Below, piece after piece: positions 17,688 to 25,832 of a stretch of DNA of 64,000 nucleotides. Every line of letters begins with the position of its first letter. The stretch's first letter is position 1. The notes beneath the pieces were generated by a model. The model saw nothing but the letters and a program-made list of their open reading frames with translations, made no database searches and was not told the origin of the DNA. This DNA comes from Weeksellaceae bacterium (GTDB lineage: Bacteria; Bacteroidota; Bacteroidia; Flavobacteriales; Weeksellaceae). Both the position numbers and the translations under genes were made by a program. The DNA lies in NCBI GenBank assembly GCA_949788275.1, contig OX460916.1, positions 1,798,001 to 1,862,000 of the forward strand, in the 5' to 3' direction.

Positions 17688-17725
17688 CATTTACTTGATG
17701 ATCAATTCATCGATATAATTTAATT

Positions 17726-17760
17726 GTAGCTCTTACATCTTTGATGTATGAGCTACTTTT
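17726..17760 (+). terminator. Hairpin between rpsB and tsf
   Basis: Stem 17726-17739 with 17743-17756 (14 positions, one mismatch), followed by TTTT. It probably attenuates or ends the rpsB transcript ahead of tsf. Confidence 0.65.
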
Positions 17761-17803
17761 ATTTCAACTTTCACGTTAATATAAAACATAAAAAAATAGT
17801 ACT

Positions 17804-18628
17804 ATGAGCTATAAAGCAACAGCCGCTGAGGTAGGAAAATTAAGAAACGCCACTGGAGCGGGAATGATGGACTCTAAAAAAGCTTTAGTAGAAGCTGAAG
17901 GGGATTTTGACAAAGCGATAGAGATCTTACGTAAGCAAGGTCAAAAAGTAGCTGCAAAACGCGCTGATAGAGATTCTACAGAAGGTGCCGTAATTGCTAA
18001 AGTAAACGCAGAACAAACCAAAGGAATTGTTATTTCATTGAACTGTGAAACTGATTTCGTTGCTAAAAACGATGCGTTCGTTGCTATGGCTCATGAAATC
18101 GCTGATTTAGCTTTAAACTTCAATTCAAAAGAAGAATTATTAGCTGCTGACTACAACGGAATTTCTGTTGAAGAAAAATTAACAGAGCAAACAGGAGTTA
18201 TTGGTGAAAAAATCGAAGTGGGTTCTTTCCAAGTAATCGAAGGTGCTTTAGTGAACGCATACATCCATGCTGGTAACAAAATTGGTGCTGTTGCTGCTTT
18301 ATCTGCCAATGTAGAAGGAGCTTCTGACGTTGCGAAAGAAATTGCTATGCAAGTTGCAGCGATGAACCCTGTTGCTTTAGATGAGACTTCAGTTGCACAA
18401 TCTGTGATTGATACGGAATTAGAAATCGCTAAAGATCAATTACGTCAAGAAGGGAAACCAGAAAACATGATTGAAAACATTGCAAAAGGGAAACTTCAAA
18501 AATTCTTCAAAGAGAATACATTGGTTCACCAAATGTTTATCAAAGACGGGAAAACTTCAGTTCAAGATCACGTTAAAACAGTTAATGCTGATTTAAAAGT
18601 AGCTGGATACATCCGTTACAGCTTATAA
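17804..18628 (+). CDS. tsf: Elongation factor Ts
   Basis: 274 residues: N-terminal UBA-like domain VGKLRNATGAGMMDSKKAL, the TDFVAKND loop that contacts EF-Tu (near 80), and the C-terminal dimer region. It recycles EF-Tu from GDP to GTP form. Placed after rpsB as in most bacteria, separated by a hairpin. Confidence 0.97.
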   Translation: MSYKATAAEVGKLRNATGAGMMDSKKALVEAEGDFDKAIEILRKQGQKVAAKRADRDSTEGAVIAKVNAEQTKGIVISLNCETDFVAKNDAFVAMAHEIADLALNFNSKEELLAADYNGISVEEKLTEQTGVIGEKIEVGSFQVIEGALVNAYIHAGNKIGAVAALSANVEGASDVAKEIAMQVAAMNPVALDETSVAQSVIDTELEIAKDQLRQEGKPENMIENIAKGKLQKFFKENTLVHQMFIKDGKTSVQDHVKTVNADLKVAGYIRYSL

Positions 18629-18666
18629 TTTTTACCTGAAATACTTATTTTTAGATAAATAAACTC

Positions 18667-18697
18667 AAGTGATACTAATGCGTTAGTATCACTTTTT
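18667..18697 (+). terminator. Intrinsic terminator of tsf
   Basis: 12-bp stem (18667-18678 with 18683-18694), loop TGCG, followed by T residues. Confidence 0.85.
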
Positions 18698-18710
18698 ATT
18701 TGGCATATCA

Positions 18711-18741
18711 TTTGATTTATTTAAATTTTATTCTATATTTG
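18711..18741 (+). promoter_or_regulatory. Promoter of the small sorting-domain protein
   Basis: TTTG (18711-18714), 19-nt spacer, TATATTTG (18734-18741), 16 nt before the ATG at 18758. Confidence 0.72.
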
Positions 18742-18757
18742 TTAGGACTAGATGCAT

Positions 18758-19093
18758 ATGAAACAATTTTTACTATTGATATCGTTTTTTACCTTAACCT
18801 TGGGATCTGTTCAAGCGCAAAGCTCGTTCAGTAAATCTGGTTATGGTAATACTACCCAACAAGTGACTATTTACCCTAACCCGGCGAGTAGTACAGCCCA
18901 TATAAAATTTGACAATCCATCGAAAGTAAACGCCATCGCCATTTACTCGATTATTGGTAACGAAGTCTTCAACAAGAAGGTTGATCAGGATTTACTGAAA
19001 GTAAATGTGCAGGGTCTAAAACGCGGTAAATACATTGTTCGTATTTTTTACAACGATGGTACATCTGAATCTCAGTCCTTGATGAAGAATTAA
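18758..19093 (+). CDS. Secreted mini-protein consisting of a T9SS type A sorting domain
   Basis: 111 residues from ATG at 18758: signal peptide (cleaved near VQA-QSS), a short spacer of about 15 residues, then a complete Por-type C-terminal domain (VTIYPNPASSTAHIKF, AIAIYSIIGNEVF, LKRGKYIVRIFY, ending QSLMKN). In normal T9SS cargo this domain of about 75 residues follows a large passenger; here there is almost none. It has its own promoter and terminator, so it looks like a true gene and not a fragment. Function unknown; it may be a surface anchor or adaptor. Confidence 0.8.
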   Translation: MKQFLLLISFFTLTLGSVQAQSSFSKSGYGNTTQQVTIYPNPASSTAHIKFDNPSKVNAIAIYSIIGNEVFNKKVDQDLLKVNVQGLKRGKYIVRIFYNDGTSESQSLMKN

Positions 19094-19112
19094 GGGTTAA
19101 CATAAAAGATAC

Positions 19113-19139
19113 AAGGCATTGAATACAATGCCTTTTTTT
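19113..19139 (+). terminator. Intrinsic terminator of the mini-protein gene
   Basis: 9-bp stem (19113-19121 with 19126-19134), AATA loop, seven T residues. Confidence 0.88.
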
Positions 19140-19321
19140 ATACCCTAAAGTCTCGTCATCGGCTTTAAAGTGGGCTTAGCGCAATCATAAACGATCGTTC
19201 ATTCTACCGCATCGTTCAAAAGGATCGTTGGGGTGCTAGAATAGTAAACCGGCCGAATTTTTAAATCCGAATGACATTGATTCGATACATGATTAAAACA
19301 GCGAATTAACCGAAACCTTTC
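19140..19321. other. Intergenic stretch without recognised feature
   Basis: About 180 nt between the terminator of the mini-protein gene and repeat copy R-A. I see no gene, promoter box or long inverted repeat. A weak 8-bp pairing near 19277-19311 is the only hint of the private palindrome seen beside other repeat copies. Confidence 0.5.
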
Positions 19322-19403
19322 GCGGCAGGGATTTCTATGGTTTCACCAAATTAAAAATGTTTTTTTTTTACGTTTAATGCTAGTTTGATCTTTTTCTCTT
19401 TTA

Positions 19404-20447
19404 TTAACAATGAATAGCCATTTCATTTTGCATTAATTTCGTGCTATATTTATAATCTTTGTCATAAAACCGATTATCTCTAATACATGCAAATACTCTC
19501 AATATTAACTTGTTACGAATAGCATTAATGACCGACATTTTATTTTTTCCTTCTTCCGTTTTTCGTAAATAATATTCACGTAAATTCCCTTCACTCCGTA
19601 TACAAGACATGGCTGCCATATGCAAAAGTGTTTTCATCTGGTGGTTAGCCATTTTAGAAACTTTTGCCTTACTACTTACACTGCTCCCTGACGTATAGCT
19701 AAAAGGAACTACTCCTGCGTAACATGCAAATTTTTTAGCTTCCAAAAAAGCTGAAAACTCGTTCGTCATCATAATCATATTAGCTGCAGTTACGGGTCCC
19801 ATTCCGACAACAGAGTTAATAATTTTATATTGATTGAACATTTTTTCGTCCGACTTTATCAATCGGTCTATTTCCCGCTCAATACGTTTCAGATCAGTCT
19901 CCAGTCCATTCAATGTGTTTTCACACAGTGATTTAAGTAGAGCAAGATCTTCCTCGTTTTTATATTCTTTTTCACCTAAAGCTCCTGATAATTGTTTCTT
20001 TAAACTAACCAATTGCTTACGTCTATTAATCAGTTCCTTTAACGTCTTAACTAGTGCTCGTGGTTCTTGATAAGCTTTATAATCATCCTTATTTTTATAG
20101 GCAAATTGAGCTATTCGTTGAGCATCTACTTTATCGTTTTTACCCCGTTTTAAACCTTGTGATTTTTTGATATGGTTTCCGTTTTCAAGCCATAAATTAA
20201 GGTTCAATAACTGAGCACTATTGATTAAAAATTGAGTATAAACTCCTGTAAATTCAGCACAGACAATGCTCTGACTTAAATCTACACCTCTCTTATTTAG
20301 GGACTTAAAAAAGGTCTTAAGACTGGTCGGAGTATTATTGATTTGCTCATGAAATAAAAACGAATTCTGTTTATAAATAGCAATATCTAACGTTTTTTTA
20401 GAGATATCAATACCAATGTAATGCGTTACTTTTTCTATATTTGTCAT
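19404..20447 (-). CDS. IS110-family DEDD recombinase (transposase), copy A
   Basis: 347 residues. The N-terminal RuvC-like DEDD domain shows YIGIDISKKTLDIAIY (first Asp near 14), CAEFTG (Glu near 64) and KNDKVDAQRIA (two Asp near 103 and 106). A coiled-coil linker spans about 125-200. The C-terminal IS116/IS110/IS902 domain shows INSVVGMGPVTAANMI, FACYAGVVPFSYTSGSS with the candidate catalytic Ser, and SKMANHQMKTLLHMAA. The enzyme makes a DEDD plus Ser recombination without hydrolytic transposition. The protein is identical to the one at 51857-52900, so both are probably intact and recently active. Confidence 0.95.
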   Translation of the reverse strand: MTNIEKVTHYIGIDISKKTLDIAIYKQNSFLFHEQINNTPTSLKTFFKSLNKRGVDLSQSIVCAEFTGVYTQFLINSAQLLNLNLWLENGNHIKKSQGLKRGKNDKVDAQRIAQFAYKNKDDYKAYQEPRALVKTLKELINRRKQLVSLKKQLSGALGEKEYKNEEDLALLKSLCENTLNGLETDLKRIEREIDRLIKSDEKMFNQYKIINSVVGMGPVTAANMIMMTNEFSAFLEAKKFACYAGVVPFSYTSGSSVSSKAKVSKMANHQMKTLLHMAAMSCIRSEGNLREYYLRKTEEGKNKMSVINAIRNKLILRVFACIRDNRFYDKDYKYSTKLMQNEMAIHC

Positions 20448-20469
20448 ATCTTTTATGATTAAGATTACA

Positions 20470-20642
20470 TTTTAAACACTTTCAATTCTCTGATAATAGG
20501 TCTTTCCTAAATTTCTATTTGAAGCTTGTTTAAAAAACTAGTAAAGGATTAAATCCCTGCATAAGTCTTAAAACTTGGATAGAAGCTAAAAGCGCCTTTA
20601 CTAGTTGTAATCTTGATTAAACAATACTCTAATTTATTAATC
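20470..20642 (-). ncRNA. Predicted bridge RNA of IS110 copy A
   Basis: Read on the minus strand, 5' to 3'. A 5' hairpin (GATTAA 20642-20637 with TTAATC 20620-20615) is followed by a target loop closed by a perfect 11-bp stem (20605-20595 with 20547-20537). The target loop carries GCTTCTATCC (20586-20577) and GCAGGGAT (20560-20553). A donor loop closed by AAACA/TGTTT and flanking pairs (20531-20519 with 20485-20474) carries ATAGAAAT (20518-20511), a small TAGG/CCTA hairpin and AGAGA (20491-20487). The target loop matches both halves of the repeat, and the donor loop matches both IS ends. Order and logic follow the known IS110 bridge RNAs. RNA ends are approximate. Confidence 0.78.
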
Positions 20643-20796
20643 TTTTTTATTTATACAAACCTAAGAGATAGAAGCAATTGTTTGAGCTTTTTGGTGGAGT
20701 GAAACGGAGCAAAAAAGCGAGTGCGGATAGCCCGGCGCGCAGCGGCCGCCCAAAAGAAAATCTTCCCTTTATTCCCTCTTCATAGTGCATAAAAAA

Positions 20797-20822
20797 AGCA
20801 GCGTAATTTAGATTACGCTGCT
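20797..20822 (-). terminator. Intrinsic terminator of the superoxide dismutase gene
   Basis: 11-bp stem (20797-20807 with 20812-20822), loop TTAG. On the minus strand it is followed by seven T residues. Confidence 0.9.
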
Positions 20823-20852
20823 CGCTATACTTTACTTTCTCTAAAGAAAGTC

Positions 20853-21635
20853 TTATTTTGCTTTGTTGTAATTAGATTCAACTTCTTTCCAATCCAATAC
20901 ATTGAAAAAAGCCGTAACGTAGTCTGCACGCTTATTTTGGTATTTTAAGTAATACGCATGTTCCCATACATCGATTCCTAAAATAGGTTTTCCTGGCGTT
21001 TCAACACCAGGCATTAACGGGTTGTCTTGGTTGGGTGTAGATGTTACAGCCAATTGACCGTCTTCTTTAACGACTAACCAAGCCCAACCAGAGCCAAAAC
21101 GCTTAGCCGCAGCATCGCTTAATTGATCTTTTAGTTGCTCTAGGCTACCGAAGGTTTCGTTGATTTTTGTCAACAATTCTCCGCTTGGTTCTTTTTGTGC
21201 ATTCGGCGACATGATATCAAAATACATTAAGTGGTTGTAATAACCACCCGCGTTGTTTCTTAAAGCGGCATTATTCATATCCATCGATTTAAGAATTCCT
21301 TCGATGTTGGATGATTTATTGCCCGCCTCTTTCAACGCTTTATTCATGTTGTTAATGTAGGTTAAATAGTGCTTTGAAAAATGGGTTTCCATCGTTTTGG
21401 CATCGATGTATTCATTTAACTCGTCATAGCCGTATTTTAAAGGTTTAACCTGAAAAGTACCTGGATCAGCTTTTACATCGGTTGGGTTACCAACAGCTTC
21501 TACGATTGGGGTTAATGGAACGGTATCAACAGTTTCTGTTGAGTTGCTACCCACCACTTCTTCTTTTTTGCTTTCACAAGATTGCAAAGCGATTAAACCA
21601 CTCATTAACGTAACGAACAAAAATGTCTTTTTCAT
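20853..21635 (-). CDS. Fe/Mn superoxide dismutase, lipoprotein form
   Basis: 260 residues: lipoprotein signal (LIALQSC, Cys at 20), a linker of about 40 residues, then the full Fe/Mn SOD fold. Metal ligands are seen as His in HFSKHY, His in GGYYNHLMYF, Asp and His in IDVWEHAYY. The usual cytoplasmic enzyme is about 200 residues, so the extra part is the membrane-anchoring leader. It would remove superoxide in the periplasm or at the cell surface. Metal choice (Fe, Mn or either) cannot be told. Own terminator; IS110 copy A lies just beyond. Confidence 0.92.
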   Translation of the reverse strand: MKKTFLFVTLMSGLIALQSCESKKEEVVGSNSTETVDTVPLTPIVEAVGNPTDVKADPGTFQVKPLKYGYDELNEYIDAKTMETHFSKHYLTYINNMNKALKEAGNKSSNIEGILKSMDMNNAALRNNAGGYYNHLMYFDIMSPNAQKEPSGELLTKINETFGSLEQLKDQLSDAAAKRFGSGWAWLVVKEDGQLAVTSTPNQDNPLMPGVETPGKPILGIDVWEHAYYLKYQNKRADYVTAFFNVLDWKEVESNYNKAK

Positions 21636-21767
21636 GGGATTATTTATAGGATGATATTTAAATATTAGTTCAACGATTGAATTTATACGCTAAAATATAG
21701 CAATTTTAGCTGAATATAAAGTATCCTTGAATTAATTTTGTGTTAAAATAACTATAAAAGGGCTTAA

Positions 21768-22796
21768 TTAAGCTCTTTTATAGTTAACCACCGCCTCGAT
21801 AAAGGCTTGGGCATTTTCAACAGGTATATTTGGTAAGATACCGTGGCCTAAATTGGCGATGTATTTATAGGTGCCGAAATCGTCGATCATTTCTTTCACC
21901 ATACTTTGGATAACCTCTGGTGGAGAAAGTAAACGCGATGGGTCAAAATTTCCTTGTAGGGTCTTTTTGAAACCGGTTAAATCTCTGGCGATTTGGGGTT
22001 TAATCGTCCAATCAACTCCCAGAGCAGACGCTTTGGAATCGGCCATTTTTTCAAGGGCGAACCAACAACCTTTTGCAAAAACAGTCACGGGAACTAATTT
22101 TGAGATTTCGTTCACGATTTGTTCGATGTATGGCCAAGAGAATTCGTCGTAATCGGCAGGTGAAAGCATCCCCCCCCATGAATCGAAAATTTGAATAACA
22201 TTGGCACCGTGATCGACTTTTTTGGTTAAGTATTCAATGGTGGTTTTGGTTATTTTTTCTAACAATAAGTGAGCGGCTTTAGGGTTTTGAAAACAAAACG
22301 CTTTGGCCTTATCGAATGATTTAGACCCTCTCCCTTCTACGGCATAACACAGGATCGTCCACGGAGAACCAGCGAAACCAATTAAAGGGATACTGTTATC
22401 CAGTTCTTTTTTCGTGATGTCCATAGCGTCGTACACATAGCCTAAAGCTTCTTCAACATCGGGATCGATTAGATTTTCAACATCTTGAAGGGTGCGGATC
22501 GGATCGGCTAAGAAAGGACCTATACCTTCTGGCATGGTAAAGTTCATTCCTAAAGCTTGAGGAATAACTAAAATATCGGAAAAAATAATGGCTGCATCTA
22601 AAGGAAAGCGTTTAATAGGCTGTAAGGTAATTTCAGCTGCAAGCTCTGGCGTTTGACAACGCGTAAAGAAATCGTATTGATCTCTTAATTGCATAAATTC
22701 TGGTAAATAACGTCCAGCTTGACGCATCATCCAAACTGGTGGACGAGCTACTTCTTCTCCTTTTAATGCTTTGATTAGCAAATCATTTTTTAACAT
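21768..22796 (-). CDS. hemE: Uroporphyrinogen decarboxylase
   Basis: 342 residues with the family N-terminus [16 protein letters not shown] and [13 protein letters not shown]. It decarboxylates uroporphyrinogen III to coproporphyrinogen III. It overlaps the end of hemD by 14 nt, so translation is coupled; it is the last gene of hemA-hemC-hemD-hemE. Confidence 0.96.
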   Translation of the reverse strand: MLKNDLLIKALKGEEVARPPVWMMRQAGRYLPEFMQLRDQYDFFTRCQTPELAAEITLQPIKRFPLDAAIIFSDILVIPQALGMNFTMPEGIGPFLADPIRTLQDVENLIDPDVEEALGYVYDAMDITKKELDNSIPLIGFAGSPWTILCYAVEGRGSKSFDKAKAFCFQNPKAAHLLLEKITKTTIEYLTKKVDHGANVIQIFDSWGGMLSPADYDEFSWPYIEQIVNEISKLVPVTVFAKGCWFALEKMADSKASALGVDWTIKPQIARDLTGFKKTLQGNFDPSRLLSPPEVIQSMVKEMIDDFGTYKYIANLGHGILPNIPVENAQAFIEAVVNYKRA

Positions 22797-23457
22797 GTAA
22801 ATATTTTTTTATATCGTTAACAACTTCCTCTACAAGAGGTGTTTTGGCTGTATGCACTTGATGATGGGGATAGTGTTTTAGAATTTCTTCTGTGGTGGTA
22901 TCCCCGATTGAGAAAATGACCGCTTGAGGATCTATGCTGTTATGAATTAGAAACGTTTGAAAAGATAACGGACTAAAGAACACATAGCTATCGTGGGTGT
23001 TTTCCTCGACAAAAGCATGGGGTACAGAATGATAGGTAATAACCTCCGTTACCTGATGCTGATGTGTTTTTAGTTGGTCGACTAAGTGATCGCGTCTGGA
23101 TGCGCCACAAAGAAAGGTCCAACTTTGAGCAGGATAAGCCGTTAGTAAAGGCGCTAATTCACGCGCATAATCGGTGGCTATAGTCACTTCTCTTCCTTGT
23201 GATTTTAAAGCTTGGGCGGTTTTTTGACCAACGACAAAAAATTCACCTTTTAGGGGTATACCTTCAATGGCTTTTACCGTATTTTGACTGGTGACGATAA
23301 AGTGATGAACATGGGTAGGTAAACCGTCTATAATTTTATTTTGAGGGGTATAGGCAAACGATAGGGCTGGCTGAATGGTGCATTCACAATTGGTACCCAA
23401 CTGAGCCATAAGCCAATCTTGATCGATTAATTTTGTAAATAAAATTCGGTGAGCCAT
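22783..23457 (-). CDS. hemD: Uroporphyrinogen-III synthase
   Basis: 224 residues, the two-lobed HemD fold with the second-lobe pattern [15 protein letters not shown] and [13 protein letters not shown]. HemD is poorly conserved, but position between hemC and hemE makes the call secure. It cyclises hydroxymethylbilane with inversion of ring D. Confidence 0.88.
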   Translation of the reverse strand: MAHRILFTKLIDQDWLMAQLGTNCECTIQPALSFAYTPQNKIIDGLPTHVHHFIVTSQNTVKAIEGIPLKGEFFVVGQKTAQALKSQGREVTIATDYARELAPLLTAYPAQSWTFLCGASRRDHLVDQLKTHQHQVTEVITYHSVPHAFVEENTHDSYVFFSPLSFQTFLIHNSIDPQAVIFSIGDTTTEEILKHYPHHQVHTAKTPLVEEVVNDIKKYLHVKK

Positions 23458-23461
23458 GGGC

Positions 23462-24385
23462 TTATTTTGAAATTTCTTCTTTGATGGCTTTGATCATTAC
23501 GTCGGCTCCTTGAGCAATACATTCTTCAGCGAATTCGCGGCCTTTATTGGCATAGTCTTCTATTTGAAACTCGCGTTCAATGGTAATCATCTCTCGGCCA
23601 TCAATGGATAAAATAGCCCCCTTAAAGGTACACGTGTCCGCTGATTTTTTTTCGACTAAGGCACCGATTGGAGCAGTACAACCGCCTTCTAGAACATTTA
23701 AGAATTGACGCTCTACGGTAGCGTACATTTCACAAGTTGTGTTGTTGATATTCGGCATTTGAAAGCCTTCTTTGGCAACAATTCCAAGAATACCTTGGGA
23801 AGGAGCAGCAATCATCCAATCGATAATGCGGTAATGAAGTCCTTTCTGAGCGAGTTCTTCGAGAATTTCACTGCGGTCTAAACCTGCAAAGGCAAAAATA
23901 GCACCGTCCCACTCTTGGTGATCGATTAATTTTTGTAATCGCAATTGTACATTCCCGCGCAAATCGACGATTTGGTCCTGAGGATATTGATGATTCCAAA
24001 ATGCTTTTCGACGTAAACTTCCGGTCGCAATGGTGCGAATTGGTTTTTCGAATACATCGGCTGATTTATACACCAAAATATCGGCAGAGCTCGCGCGTTC
24101 TGGATAAGCGATTAGGGCTAAGCCTTCGGGTAAAACAGTGGGTACATCTTTTAAAGAATGTACGGCGATATCGACTTTATCGTTTAATAAGGCGATATCC
24201 AATGAGCGGGTAAAAACACCAGTTAATCCTAAAGAGTAAATCGGTTGTTTTAGATTGGCATCCCCTTCTGATGTGATAGGAACAAGCGTTGTTGCATGTC
24301 CTTTTTCTTCTAAGATAGAAGCTATTTTATTGGCTTGCCAAAGTGCTAATGGACTTTGACGCGTCCCAATTCGTATGGTCTTCAT
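23462..24385 (-). CDS. hemC: Hydroxymethylbilane synthase (porphobilinogen deaminase)
   Basis: 307 residues starting TIRIGTRQSPLALWQA. The dipyrromethane-carrying Cys is in LEGGCTAPIGA (near 240), and VHSLKDVPT carries the catalytic Asp. It joins four porphobilinogens. The ATG lies directly against the hemA stop codon. Confidence 0.96.
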   Translation of the reverse strand: MKTIRIGTRQSPLALWQANKIASILEEKGHATTLVPITSEGDANLKQPIYSLGLTGVFTRSLDIALLNDKVDIAVHSLKDVPTVLPEGLALIAYPERASSADILVYKSADVFEKPIRTIATGSLRRKAFWNHQYPQDQIVDLRGNVQLRLQKLIDHQEWDGAIFAFAGLDRSEILEELAQKGLHYRIIDWMIAAPSQGILGIVAKEGFQMPNINNTTCEMYATVERQFLNVLEGGCTAPIGALVEKKSADTCTFKGAILSIDGREMITIEREFQIEDYANKGREFAEECIAQGADVMIKAIKEEISK

Positions 24386-25642
24386 TTATTGTAGTTCTCC
24401 TTGCTTTAAACGAAACATTTTTTGAATCAATTTGATGGTTTCATCGGCTTCGTCTCTGTTTTCTAAGAGGTAAGAAGCAAATTGATTTGTGATTTTCTGA
24501 ACCACTTTTTGGGTCAGTAAATCTTCGTTTTCATTAATTTGAAAATTATCTTTCTGTAAATTGTGTAATTCGTGTTGGTGGAAGAAATCCAATCGGTCTT
24601 TAAAAGATTGAATGTAAGGCACCAACTCGCGGGTTTTTAACCATTCGTAAAACTCTACTCGGTAGAGATCAATAATGGCCAAGGCTTCTGGAATAGCGTC
24701 TTCACGAGCAGCAATGGTATCATCGACCATGCGAGAAAGCCCATCGACATTGACCAATTGAATGGTTTCTCTACTCCCTAAGGTATGGATAACGTTTTCG
24801 GGAACCGACATATCGATAATGGTCATTTCTTTATCGAAAGGGATCATTTGTTCGGTAACGGTATGCATGCTAGCACCTGTTGCAACAATTAAAATGTCGG
24901 TTTTGGCTAATTCGGCCTCCAATTCGGTATGATCTTTTACGGTAATATCGTACTTCATTCCCAGAACCTCTGCTTTTTCTTTGGTTCTGTTAATAAGAGT
25001 TAGATTCGCTGTTGGGTAATGCTTCACTAAATTAACGCAGGTATTGCGGCCAATTTTCCCAATACCATACAACAAGATGTTCTTGTTCATAAGGTCTTTT
25101 TGGGTGGCTTGTATAAAATTAACGGCCGAATAAGCCACTGAAGCAGAACCGTTGCTCAACAACGTTTCGTTTTTCACTTTTTTACTAATTTGAATCGCTG
25201 TATTGACTAAGCGTTCTAAAAAGGCTGTGGATGCCCCCGCTTTCTTGAAGCGAGCAAACCATATTTTTATTTGTCCAATGATATCAAAGTCGCCTAAAAT
25301 TTGACTTTCAAGACCAGAAGAAACACGGAATAAATGATTCACCGCTTCCTCCCCTTCTTTGACCATCATGAATTGGCGAAATTCATCAGCATTTCCTTCT
25401 GTAAATTTACAGTAGTGGTCCACTATTTGTTCTTCACTTTCTGCAAAACCATAAAACTCGGTTCGGTTACATGTAGAGACAATAAAAAAGGTTTCCATTC
25501 CTTTTTCTTTTGCCTTCGCTGTAAACGCATTTACCTGTTCTGGAAAAAATGTATATTTACCCCGTACAACGGCATCTGCTTTTTCATAACTGATACCGAC
25601 TACGTAAAATTTGTGCTGATTATTGTTTCCTCTAATTATCAT
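24386..25642 (-). CDS. hemA: Glutamyl-tRNA reductase
   Basis: 418 residues with FIVSTCNRTEFYG (catalytic Cys near 58), the NADPH domain ILLYGIGKIGRNTC and the C-terminal dimer helices, the normal length for GluTR. It makes glutamate-1-semialdehyde, the first committed step of haem synthesis by the C5 route, and is the lead gene of the hem operon. A -7 box lies at 25667-25660. A 23-nt palindrome stands between it and the divergent araC-type gene. Confidence 0.96.
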   Translation of the reverse strand: MIIRGNNNQHKFYVVGISYEKADAVVRGKYTFFPEQVNAFTAKAKEKGMETFFIVSTCNRTEFYGFAESEEQIVDHYCKFTEGNADEFRQFMMVKEGEEAVNHLFRVSSGLESQILGDFDIIGQIKIWFARFKKAGASTAFLERLVNTAIQISKKVKNETLLSNGSASVAYSAVNFIQATQKDLMNKNILLYGIGKIGRNTCVNLVKHYPTANLTLINRTKEKAEVLGMKYDITVKDHTELEAELAKTDILIVATGASMHTVTEQMIPFDKEMTIIDMSVPENVIHTLGSRETIQLVNVDGLSRMVDDTIAAREDAIPEALAIIDLYRVEFYEWLKTRELVPYIQSFKDRLDFFHQHELHNLQKDNFQINENEDLLTQKVVQKITNQFASYLLENRDEADETIKLIQKMFRLKQGELQ

Positions 25643-25659
25643 CGTCTATAAAACTAAGG

Positions 25660-25667
25660 CAAAAATA
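25660..25667 (-). promoter_or_regulatory. -7 box of the hemA operon
   Basis: TATTTTTG on the minus strand, 17 nt before the hemA ATG. No clear TTG is seen at the expected -33 distance, which could mean activator dependence. Confidence 0.5.
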
Positions 25668-25731
25668 AGCATTCCTCGGTTGTAGAAAATACCTCAATAA
25701 GTCAAAAGTATCGCTAAAAGGAGAAAGAGTA

Positions 25732-25754
25732 TATTTTAGAATTATTCTAAAATA
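25732..25754. promoter_or_regulatory. Perfect 23-nt palindrome, candidate operator
   Basis: Eleven-base half sites (core TTTTAGAAT at 25734-25742 and its complement at 25744-25752) around a central T, in the hemA/araC intergenic region. It stands 5 nt before the -7 box of the regulator gene, in its -33 region, a repressor-like position. Confidence 0.65.
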
Positions 25755-25759
25755 AACAG

Positions 25760-25767
25760 TATCTTTG
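25760..25767 (+). promoter_or_regulatory. -7 box of the AraC-type regulator gene
   Basis: TATCTTTG, matching TAnnTTTG, 65 nt before the ATG at 25833. The -33 region is taken up by the palindrome. Confidence 0.6.
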
Positions 25768-25832
25768 GCGCTAAACCGTCATACAGAGTGATTTCGGTAC
25801 AGTTTCAGTTTTTAATATGATAAAGTTCATAC

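Larger units (their letters stand above)
19330..20669 (-). mobile_element. IS110-family insertion sequence, copy A
   Basis: About 1.34 kb. The sequence is the same as at 51783-53122. Boundaries come from the interrupted repeat: GAT occurs at both junctions (19330-19332 and 20667-20669), so the exact cut inside GAT is open. There are no terminal inverted repeats and no longer target duplication, as is usual for IS110. It carries one DEDD recombinase on the minus strand and a non-coding end of about 220 nt upstream of it, the place of the bridge RNA in the IS110 group. Confidence 0.92.
19322..20751 (-). repeat. Dispersed intergenic repeat, copy R-A, interrupted by IS110 copy A
   Basis: On the minus strand the repeat starts GGGCGGCCGC at 20751, runs through GGGCTATCCGC to GCTTCTATC ending at 20667, is broken by the IS, and resumes as CCTGCCGC ending at 19322. 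Rejoining the two parts gives a repeat of about 93 nt of a second subtype, whose centre (20670-20725) differs from R1, R2 and R4. It starts 102 nt after the superoxide dismutase stop, in the same orientation. Confidence 0.85.

Noticed and set aside
19834-20070. Plus-strand open frame inside the IS110 recombinase as a second IS gene
   Set aside because: A Ser-rich shadow of the recombinase frame with no start context, the same in both copies.
19330-20669. Terminal inverted repeats or a longer target duplication for the IS
   Set aside because: None found; only GAT is shared at the junctions, as expected for IS110.
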